A stretch of DNA of 48,142 nt. It comes from JANSWP01 sp041941305 (lineage in GTDB: Bacteria > Bacteroidota > Bacteroidia > Chitinophagales > Saprospiraceae). The notes beneath the pieces were generated by a model. The model worked only from the letters and a program-made list of their open reading frames with translations. It had not been told where the DNA came from and did not search any database. Every line of letters starts with the position of its first letter. Positions within the stretch are counted from its first letter, which is position 1. The stretch is taken from NCBI GenBank assembly GCA_041941305.1, contig JBGTQJ010000068.1:1-48142 (forward strand). The letters run 5' to 3'. This document shows, one piece after another, positions 28,401 to 40,400 of the stretch. The translations under genes were made by a program, and so were the position numbers.

Positions 28401-31400
28401 TTTAATCAATTGTCCATCTCTGTAAAAACTTGATTCAACATCTGCATCCATCACAAAACTGTAAAAATGCCATGCATCGTCATTGAGCAATCCTTCTTCA
28501 AAACTCTTTCCATTAAATTTAAAATCAGTGTCCTCGACATTGAGAGAAACAATTCCAGATTTATTTAGAATAGATTTGGAACCTGATGCGAAATCATTTG
28601 ATTTTACCCAAAATTGAATCGTATAGTTGTCAGGAAACTCAAAGTTGGGTCCTTCCGGAATATAAATCCCTTCTCCAGCTTCACCCATTTGAAAAGCCAA
28701 ATCATTTTTGCCATCTTGAGCCAAAGAAGGATTGGCAAACCAATCAGGTGCTGTAGAATTCTGAAAATCATGTAGCCAGGTGATGTCATTGCAATCACTC
28801 ACAATGTTGCTACCCTTAAAGGTCCAACTAGCACTTTTGCCATCTTCCAAAAGAATAAACAGTGTATAATTCTGATTATCAACTGGTTCAAATGGCAGAT
28901 CAATGCTCGCAACATTTTGGTCTGCTGCTCGGTCAAGAGGATTTAACCCATCGTCAACAGAATAATAAAAACTTAATAGTTCATCTGCATTTCTATAAAC
29001 TTCCAAACGGCTTTTAGTATCATTATAAATGCCAACTTGAGCCTTAGCTAATAATTCAGACTGTAGAAAATTTAAATTCAATCCGGTATTTTCTCCAACT
29101 GCTACAAAAGCCAATGGTGCCTCTAACTCAGTAGGTATCTCTTCTACTACCTCAAAATAATAATCTTGTTGTCCCTGAGTAGAAAAAGTTTCATAATAAG
29201 TCTTGTTGCCATTTGAATTGGCGGTTTGAAGTATGACCTCAAAATAAGGTACGCCATCCTCGACCATAATGGTCCCTAAATGTGGCATTGACTCACAAGT
29301 TACAGTAGTCGTTCTTACACCATCTTCTTCTGGTCCAATGTGAAATTTTTGCCCATTGCTTGACCACCAGGAAAACTCAGTTGTACTTTGATCGGCTCGA
29401 CCACTCTGCAAATAAAAATATTCAATCGCATCTTCATGGAAAGTAGATTGCACATAATAGGTCAGATTATTATTATCGTCCTTTATCAATGCATATGGGC
29501 TTTCATCAAAGTCAACTTCTGCTCTTTCTGGTTTGTCAGCAATCACCCACCCTTGTTCTAAATTTGAATTTTGGAAAACACCTACATGCCCATTTCCCGT
29601 TTGGTCGTGCAATAAATAGGAACCAAAATCTCCATCAAAATCGTAATAGGCTATTAAACCCTCTGAATTTGAGGTATACCCTGAAAGATAATCGACACTA
29701 ATCTCTGATGACTTTTTGGTGTAATCCCATAGGCTAAACTCATCCAAAGTCAAATCAAATTGCTCAGAATAATCTCCCAATGTTAATGGATAATCTTCAT
29801 CTTCTATTTCATACCCATCATTGTCTTCTGAGACCAAAACACCATCTCGATATAATTTTAACTCAGTTCCTCCTTTGCCTGAGATAGCATAATGATGCCA
29901 TGCTCCGTCATTTAAAAATTCATCTCCAAATTGTCCTTCAGAACCACTTGAACTTGCATGAAAATTGAGCTTTGTCCAATCTTCTACGATCACTCCATAA
30001 CTTCCTAGTTTTAGAAAAACAAAAGAATTACTGGCTACATCATCTGTTTTTGCCCAAAATTGAACAGTAAAGTTTTTTGGTAAAAGGATATCTTCTGAAT
30101 TGAGAATAGACACATGGCTCTCGTCTTGATTAAAACGAAAAGCATAATCTTCCGCTCCGGTTTCTACAGCCAAAAGAGGGCTAATTAATTTATCTGAATA
30201 ATTCGTGGAATCAAAATCAATAAACCACTGTATGTCTGTACAGTCGGTATCCAGATCTGCTCCGCTAGCCTGCCACATCAATTGCTGATCATCTGATTTT
30301 TGAAGATAAAAAGTATAGGTTTCAGAAGATTGAAAATTAAAAGGAAGAGTGGCTGAGCTGCTCGAAATTTCAACTGCATCCACAGGATCCATGCCTGAAA
30401 TTCTGTCTTCATGGTCAAATACTACACTGCTTTCAGCATCTCTGTAATAAACCAGCCTTTCCTCTCCATCGTAAATCGCAACCACAAAACCTTCAGGGAA
30501 ATTGCCACTACTAAAGGAAAATTGCATGTCCTCTCCAGACGCTTGGCTTAAAGTGATTTTGGCTTTATTAAAAACAGAAGATGCTTGGGGTGTGACATTC
30601 ATAATGTTGGCTCCCGAGGTAATGTCGTCTTCAGTTTGGTAATAGCTGCCATCAGTAGTTTTGATGTATGCAGTTAAATTAAGCGCATACTCTGGAATTA
30701 GATTCATGCCTGCCTCGAAATCAGAAAAACAGTAAAAGGAAAGCGCTCCTCCATTTTTGCTATAAAAATGCCCTTCATTTGTCAACCAAAGTTCATTGAG
30801 ATTGTCTTCTTCTTCTCCATAAATGATAAATAATTCCTCAATATTTTCAGCTTCATTGGTGAGTAAGGTCAATCCTTCTTGTCCATCATTATCCAGGAAA
30901 TAAGGACTTTCATCAAAAGAAAACTCCAATGATTGGGGTTTTAGGGCTGCTTCCCAGGCTGGGCCTAATTCAAAATGCTGTATCAAGCCTGTATGCTGAT
31001 TGTCTGTTTTGTCAAAAGCGAGCCAATGACCCGAGGTTCCATTAAAATCATAATAAAGCACCAAGCCTTGCTCATCAGGGCTAATCGTCTGCGTTAGGTA
31101 TGCCTGATAAACTTCCTCCTCGCTTCGGGTTACATTCCAAAGCCTCCAATCATCCAATGAAAAGGCCAGGGCAAGATGATCATAACCTATTCGAAATGGT
31201 TCTGAATTGGATTCAATTGTATAATCCTGTGTATTTGTTTGTATTAGAGCCCCATCTCTATAAAATTTTCGCTCTGTACCACCCTTACCTGTGACTGCAT
31301 AATGATGCCAGGTGCCATCATTGATAAATCCATCGCCAATTTGAAAATCGTTGCCCCAGGTAGCCAGCACAAAATCATTTTCATTTTGAATATCAATACC

Positions 31401-34400
31401 GAAAGAGGCTTCTTTTCGGAAAAGGTATCTTCTATCAGATATTGTACTCTCCGACTTTGCCCAAAATTCAATTGTAAAATTCTCTCCAACATCCAATGTA
31501 CTTGACTCTGGCAATAAAATATTATCAGTATCGCCAGAAAAAGTGAGGCAATAATCCTCATCAGTTGCCTTCAACCACCTAATTTCATTTTCAATGTCTA
31601 TCCATGCTGCCCCCACATCAAAGCCTTGAAGGGCACCGCTGATTCCATGATCAGAGATATCCGCTGCAACCGCACTGTTGGTGCCTTGATTATAGTTCAA
31701 ATAGGAAAGTAAATTTTCTTCATCTCCACTGACACCGGAATCTAATAGATCTCTTATGGTCTCTCTGTCCAAACTTCTCGACCAAAAAGTGGTCTCATCA
31801 ATTTTTCCTGTAAAATGATTGCTTTCTTCTGTTCCACCCACAGTCAGCAATTCCGCTGTTGAAATAGTACCATTGACTGAAATTGAACCCACTTCTTCAC
31901 CATTCAAATAAAGAATCGCCTGCTCTCCGTCAAATGTTCCAGTCAAGTGATACCAAACGTCTTCAACGATTGGCATAGCCGCATTTACAGTTCGCGTATT
32001 GCCATTAGTGTTTAATTGCCAGGTAGGGATACCGTCTACCAGACTCAATCTGGCTTTTTCTCCTAATCCTACCAACAATTGGTCACTACTAAAGGACTCC
32101 GCATTGACCCAGGTGGCCAGGCTTAATCCAAAGGTTCCCGGGCTTTGGGTGCCCATGTCCACATAATCATTTGTCCCATCAAATTTTAAGGCAAACTCTC
32201 CCAAATTGTTATTGGCAAAACCTTCTTCTTCGGGGTCTTGAAAGACGGAATTTGGAATGCTATTATCCGTTACAAAATCTTTTATCCACCAGGAGGAACA
32301 ATCTGCTTCTAAAAAGGACTGAGTAATCGGGAAGGATGCTTTAGGAGAATTTGGTGCCGTACCTAATTTAACATATAAGGTACACACCTGTGGCGTTAGA
32401 TCAATGATATTCGTGGTTTGAGAAACGACGCCCTCATCCGTATAAGTAAATTGTAAAATCTTGGCTGGATCGATTACCTCATTGGTGGTGAAATCTGGCT
32501 GACTATACACCAACAAACGATCCTCGCTATCATAAATCGTAAAAATGCATTCCTCTTTCAAAGCAGGATCGTTAAAGTCCATTCGTACAATTCCTCCCTC
32601 ATTGGATGATAAAATAACGATAGGGACAATAGTAGCCCAGGCATCGGGATTAAAGCTGTCATCCTTTGTTTTCGATACAGTTCTTTCTAATTCAATCCTG
32701 TCCCATTGATCATCACTTTTTGAAATAGAGTAAAAGGGATACAGGATGTCTACATCAGAATTGGCAATGAAATTACCATCCTCATCTACCTCACTTTTTA
32801 CTTCTACAAGAGGTACCATCTTTACTTCAACGGATTCCCAATCACTCCCAATACCTGGCCATAATTCTTTCCCGGATTCCGGCAATTCAGTGCAATTTAC
32901 AGCAGCCGAGGACAATCCATTTTCTAAATAAGATCCATGATGAGACCAATGGCGGTATTCATCGGTTTCTGAAGTAAATACAATTTCCTCAATATCATTG
33001 AGAATGGATTCGCTTTCAAAATGAAATGCCCACTCTCCATTCCCATTTTTGAAAATTGAAATGTCGGGGTCGGGTTCGAAGTAAATCGGATGAAAACTGT
33101 CATCAAATCCATAAGCAATGGCACAGGCACAGGATGCATCCCAAAAACTGGAAGGAGAAATTTCTATGAGCTCAGAATAAGCACCTGGAGGTCCATTATG
33201 ACTAAAATAAACATCGTAAGTTTCGGCTGGGTCCAGGAATAATTCAATTTTATCTGTTGAAATCGAAGATGTTGTATAGGTATAATAATTATTGTCTCCA
33301 TCTTCTACTGTTGTATAGTTATATTTCAAGCCTTCAACGGAAACATTTCCTTCTTCATCTGTGACAGGATGAATAAATACAACTCTCCGATTATCACTAT
33401 CGTACACACTTATCTCAGTTTTATCCGCCATACTCTCCAAGGAGTAATCAATATACAATGCCCTGGAACCTGAACCTGCGTCTTCGGGAGGGGAGGTCAA
33501 ATAAATATGGGTTTCGGTTTCGATACTTCCAGAACTACTCTGTATAGCTGCTGGTACTTCGCTTCCTTTGTATTCTTCCATTAAGAAGAAGGCAGATCCA
33601 TCCGTACTCAAGGAATGATAAATTGTCCCGTCTCCCGTTTTTAGCCAAATCTCATAGTCATTGCCCGTTTCATAGAGGTCTTCTTCCTCTTCGGGAATGT
33701 CTGCACATCCGAATGTAATATCCCCATTGTCGTTTTCGTAGATATAACCATTGAACCAATGCTTGGTATGGGTATCACCGGAAATATTTTTGAGGTAAAT
33801 ATCTGTAACGTTTAATCTGTCCGCTTCTTCAAAGTATCTGATTGAAACATTGGAATTATTTTTAATGATGGTAAAAGGTCCAGGTGCATAGCCACTACTG
33901 GAAGCTGCTTTATCAGAAATCACCCAATCATCCATCAATTCAGACTCGGTACTTAAGGTTCCATCTGCTTCCCGAGGAGATCTATCGGATAGGGTGTTGC
34001 TACCAGGGCCGTCATTAAAATCATAGAAAGCCAATAATCCAGCAGAGCCGCCGTCCACACCATACAAGTAATGGTTTTGAATTTCCTCAGAAGTCAATAT
34101 ATAATCCCAAATTGCAAAGTCTTCTATTTTTCCATTAAAGTTTTTGTCGTGAATATCAACCGAAAATCCTCCAATGGACATTTTGGAAGTGGTCGATGGA
34201 TTGAATGAAGCAATATTGGTCCCTTGTGAAATTCCATTGATGAAAAGTTCTGACACATTGTAAATGTGGTCGTAAGTATAAACAACATGGTACCATTCAT
34301 TGACATTTAAAACCTCATTCGCTCTGATATGGGCAAAATCGAAATTCACTCCATCCCATAATCGCCCGAATAAATAACCATTTTCATCCAAGCCCATTAT

Positions 34401-37400
34401 TAAACCCGGATTTTGGTTGAAAAACTGGTCTTCACTCTCATCTAATGCAAATTCCAACTTTGAATTAACCCAGCCTTCCACAGTTATTTGGGTACCGACG
34501 GTTATTTCAGCTGTCTTGGCTGCAGCATCGTCCTCAAATTCCAGGGCATAATCTCCAATCTCGAAATAGGCTTCTAAATCTTCATCCTCAAAATCATCTT
34601 CTTCAAACCAGACTACAGGCAGCTTATTCCAGAATTCATCTCCCAATACGAAGTAATGGAATAATCCCGCTTCATTTCTCAAATAAACAAAATAGGCTGC
34701 CCCTTTCTTCAGGCTATAATTATGCACACCTTCAAAATCGAGTACATGGATGCTGCCATCTTCTGTGTATTCCCGATAGTGGTCATCTCCGTCCAAATAC
34801 AAGTATTTGCGTTCACCTACTGCATCATATATGGCAATGTCCAGGGCTTCTAAAGGCAAGTTATTTCTAAAAGTGAATTGAACTGCATTGGTCAATTTAC
34901 CGTTTTTGGTACTTTTTCTATCGACTTTGTAATAGTCTTTTTCATCTTCATCAGTCGAGACATAAGGAGTTCCTGACAAATCACTCACTTGCTCCAGGAT
35001 GATTCTGCTATCTCCTTCTGTGAGGGTACCTTTGTACAGTGTTTCGTCTTTGGTCCACAAATAGGCGGTCATATCACTTGTTATGGACGGCAATTCTGTA
35101 GTTGTCAGGTTTTCCGCTTCATACAATTCTGGGTCTTCCTGATTGTCTCTGCTGTGAAGCCCCGCATACCAATTCTGGGTTTCGGTAGAAGTCTCCAATC
35201 TGAATTCCTCCAGATTGCCAAATGCTACTTGATCTTTAAATTGAAGTCCCCAGTTCTCGCCATTTTTGACCAATAGGTAGTCCTCCTCCATATAACTCAT
35301 CCCATTGACCCATTTTAGTCCTTTCAGACTATTCTGAGGGGTTAGTCCCAGCGTGCCATCATGACCATTTCCACTTTGGTCAGTCAAGGTTTGACTATTG
35401 GTAGCTTCGTTAAAATCGTAATAAGCCATTAAATTTTCTGTTGGAACTGTGAAGCCATATTCGAAATGTTCAATAGCAATGGTTGCTGAATCCAAAGCAA
35501 TATTCCAAAGACTCACTTCATCCAGTGCAGCAGGTACGGCATCCACCGATCCTGGGTTTCCAAGAAACATTTCCTCATTCGAATTTCCAATGTTATAAGA
35601 CCTCATTTTTTCAGTTACTAAAGCGCCGTCTCTATAAAAGGATAACTTATTTCCATTGGAACCTACCAAGGCGTAATGATGCCATAAACCATCCAGAAGC
35701 ATTCCTTTGGGGAATTCAACTGAGCCGCTGTAATAGGTAAATTCCAAGGTATCTAAATTAATGACTTTCAAATCATAAGCGCCGTCTTTGCTTAGTATAT
35801 TATAATCTGTTTCTGAGCTCATGCTGGAGCCAATATTGGCTTTATACCAAAATTGAAAGGTGAAATTATTTGCCAAATTCAAATCTGCATGATGAGGAAT
35901 GCTCACCTGACCCGATACCTGGGTGAAACTGAGCGCTTTATTTGTCACCGTAAAAGAACTACTGATGCTGTTATCTTCTTCTTCGTCATCAGATGCCTCA
36001 GCCTCCAAATCTTTAGGAACTTCCGAAACAATCCAATTATTTCCATTCACATCGTAATTCATCAATTTGCCGGGAAATTTGCTGCCACCCCAGTTCGGTA
36101 AATCCAGACTGCTGAAGTCCTGATCGAATTTGTAATAAGCCAATAGCCCGTTGGTCGGTTTTGGGTGTCCATTTTTTGTAAACAATGGTCCCTCTTCAGC
36201 ATCTGCAATAATTTCTGCATGTGTCCGGGCTGTACTCCAAAGGATGACTTCATCAATATAATCCTTATCCCCATCTATTTTTAACAAGCCATCAGTGACA
36301 TAAATTATTTGTGTAATTGCTTTTGAACCCACCTCTTCTCCATTGAGGTAGAATCGCGTGGTTTCTCCATCATAGGTTCCCGCCACATGCTGCCATCTAA
36401 AATCAATAAATTCCGTCCATATTTCTTCAGATCTCGATTCGGTGTTCAATTCGAAACCTATTTGTTCTCCTGGGCCATCTCGTTTAATAGCCCAAACAGG
36501 CCATTCCTCCTCCCCAAATTGAATTAATTCTACATTGCCATTATATCCAGGATATACCCAGGCCTCAATGGTCATTTGTTGCAATGGCAATCCCGCATCA
36601 ATTGGTGAGATTGGATTCCCATTATTGCCTGTCAAATCGACCCATTCATCTCCATTGAGAAATAACCCATGATTGGCCCCTATTTTGGAAAACCGTGCAT
36701 CCGGAATGTTTTCATCAAAACGATAGATAGACCATCCACCCCTATTTTCCCAGAAAACCTCATTGGTGACAAAAGATTCGGTGCCTTTGTCTGATTTTAC
36801 ATAAACGGTATATTCAATATTGGGATCCATCATAAATAATACATGGTCCTCGCTATTGCCTAAGTTTTCCTGGATTTCAAAATCAAAGGACTCTTCATTC
36901 ACCAGAGATGCCCCATCGTATGCGTACAAAGTCTTGACATTATCTTCCCATTGAACAACCAGTTTGTCTTCATTGTCGTAGATGGCGATACCCTCAATTT
37001 CAAAAGGATTTCTTGTGCCAGGAGAGAATATGGTCAACTCCAGAGGCTGGGCTTCCATATTTCTTCGGAAACGGATGAGTTGTTCTCTTTCAAAGATTTC
37101 GGGGCCTGTAAAGTCTTTGAAACTTCCTTCATGACCCAATACTGGGGTATGGCGGCCATCAATCCAATCAGAATCTCCAATATAATAATGGGTGGAGCTA
37201 GCATCTCTCAAAAATAGAGGAATGGTGTGAGATGGGTCCTCAGTCCCAGTCATTTCTGCTGTTTTTGCGGTACCATCTTTAAAAAAAGCATGGACATTAC
37301 ACAGTATTACGTCCTCTACTGTAAAGGTTCTGTACCCTTCATATATATTATAATCACCACCTGAAATATCTTCTTCACCGAGCACCTCTTTTAGCTTGCT

Positions 37401-40400
37401 ATAATTGTAGAAAAATAGTGGCTCCTCACTTAATCCTTCTCCATAAACTACTTTATCCCTTTTCCAGGTTTGAGGGTCGTATATGTCTTGTTCTTCATTC
37501 TGCACATCAATAATAGAAATGGTCTCTCCACTACTTGCTGTTAACCACAGATACTTTAAGTTCGGAAAGTCAAATTCAGTAGTTCTAAAATCTAAGTTAA
37601 GTCCCCTAAAATACCCTGTATAATTCTCTTCACCCTCATACTCTGAATCTACCTCTAAATGACCTTGACGATAAGGACACATCGCCAAACCATTGATGGT
37701 ATAGTTTTCAGTAGAGCTGTTCGCTAATGCTCCTGTTACGACTTCATTATTGGTATTATCCTGTTCATCATCAGTGGCAATACTTTCATCTTCACCACCA
37801 ATTACAACATCCAGTTTCCCACTGGGTAAATTGAATACGTAAGCATTCCATGAATTGGTTCCAGGTTCAATCTCCTGATAGAGGTCTTGCCATTGATCAA
37901 TTTGAGGAAATTTTAAAGTGTATTGATATTGACCAGCTTCCAATTCAGTTTTTCCTTCAAAAAAGTCTAAAAAAACTGCTGTGTAAACATCTTGTAATGT
38001 GCTAATCATAACTGCTTCAACCGTACTCTGACCCGAATAATAATCAGGAGCATTGACACAACACATCCCATACGGTTCAACGACGTCATAGTAGGGACGT
38101 TCATCAATTACATCTACTTCATAAAGATAATCAATCCAGAAAGTTAATGGAATGAGATTTTCAACTTCCATATAGAAATTGCCTTCCCATTCTTTATCAA
38201 AAAATAAATAACTAGGGCCAACCCTATAGTTTGTTGTGGAATTAAAACTAAAATATTGGTCGCTTTCAATTTCTTTCATCCAATTCTTCCATCCCAACTC
38301 AAGAACCGAGGAAAAATGTTTTTTTGTATCAGAAGTAACTCCTGATGGGGTAATCAGACCTTCTTGAAATGCATCATAGCCAACCTCCAAAATATCCTTA
38401 ATAAAAATAAACCTGGCCAAATCAACATGTAGTTGAGTGTATTCAGATGAAAATATTCCATATACAGAAGATTCACTGTCACTAGTACCATCCCCATCAC
38501 TATCTGAAAGTGTTGGATTCGTTCCTATGAATGCTTCATATTCATTCGTCAAGCCATCCAAATCCTGATCACAAGGTCCTGCATTTGCATTTGGAAGGCA
38601 AGGGTCGTCTGGGGATTCATCATTATCATTGTCTATACCATCCCCGTCAAAGTCATAATCGGGATAAACAGGAGCAGAATAGGTTACCAATTGACCATCG
38701 GGTATTTCATTTACTTTTTCTACTATTTTATCTGAAAAAACAGTGCTGTTTTCTACAATAATATCCGATATTCCAGATTTGATATCTTCGATTCTACTTT
38801 TATTTTCAGGTATTTCCGATATGAAGCTTATTGCCTCAAGGGCTATATTAAGTGGAGAATCTTCAATATCATAAATTATAGAAATTCGATGTGCTAAATC
38901 ATATGCCACTTCTTCGATCGTTTCAGTTGTAGCTGCTTTTAGCTTTGTTATTTGACTTGCAAGGTCTTGGGATGTAGAATAATCCAAATTTTCTTCAAGT
39001 ACAGAGGCGGCTGCTTTAAATTTTGATACCTTTCCCTCAAGATCAATAGCATTTGCTATAGCCACACCTGCATCATACATTGCAACTTCAGTTTGATAGG
39101 AATTACCCCCCCCCGCCAAATAAAAGATGGCTGTAATTCCGCAATCAATAGCAGCATCAAAACTTGCAGTTTCTGTATCCAAATCTGTTTCTGATTCCAC
39201 AGACAATTGAACATCCTTAGCAACTTCTAAGGCATTTACAGCTACAGCATAATTAATATCTCCATGATGTGATTGCGTATAATTATCTTTATCATCGTAT
39301 GCTTCTTCTTCAGCATCATAGGCGGATGAAATCAAATCTTTTAAACTATTATTCAATTCTATAAGATTATCTATTTGCGTTTCAAGCTTATTAATTTCCG
39401 GAGTCAGTTTCGTAGCTAATTTATGATCTACTCCCTCTTTCCAGACCTGGATAAAAGGAGTTACTACATCTTCCTCAAAAGGTTCATACTTTGAAGGCTG
39501 TCCATCTACGAGCATCCTGAAAGAACTATTCAGGTTAATATGATCTGACAATCTTTGACCGCCAAAATAATCAAAGGGTTCTACACTTGATGAAGATGTA
39601 AAATGATAACTAGCCTTCGTCCCTTGCAACTTATCATTTAGGTAGTCTTCCCATGCATTGCTAGTCTCTACACTTGACTCTATCGTCAGGCCAGGGTCAG
39701 TGAAGTAATCGTGAACCTTGTCTGAAAAATGAATATATCTGCTTGTCCTAAAAGTATATTCATAAATAACATAGGGTGCATCATAAGCCCCACCATCTTC
39801 GTCTGCCAATGAAGTGATGGGAATATTCAAATTCATTTCACCAAAGTCAACTTCCTCACCAGTGGCTTCATCTACTATTCCAAGGTCTTGAGAAACCAAG
39901 GAATTTTCTACCTCTAAGGCCGCCCAATCCTTAACTGGCACTCTGATAAGTTCAATTTTATATTCCGTATTGCCATCGAATTTTAGGGGCAAATCCATCA
40001 TGCCCTCAAATTCAATCTTTTTACCACTTGAAGTCATTATTTCTACATAGGGAATTTTAATATTTGCATCTGCTCCTTCTGGAGTGAAATAATTGATTAC
40101 CTCTGTTTCATAGGAGACCATTCCAGGGTATTCTGAAATTGGGAAACTATATAGGTTTGTTTGTTCACCTTGTTCATCATCTACTATATTGTACTCTGTG
40201 AGATTCACCACATAGTCATAAATGACTTTTGTTCCGTCTTCTAATTCCGCCTCTGCAGGAAAAACAATTTCCCAATCATCTTCATCCATATATATGGCAG
40301 GAACTGCAAAGTCTTGAGTCCAGTATTGTTGATTCCGCTCAGGCATGGTATAATCAATTTCGGAATCCACTAATTGAGTCGGCAAATCCCCAGTTGTAAA

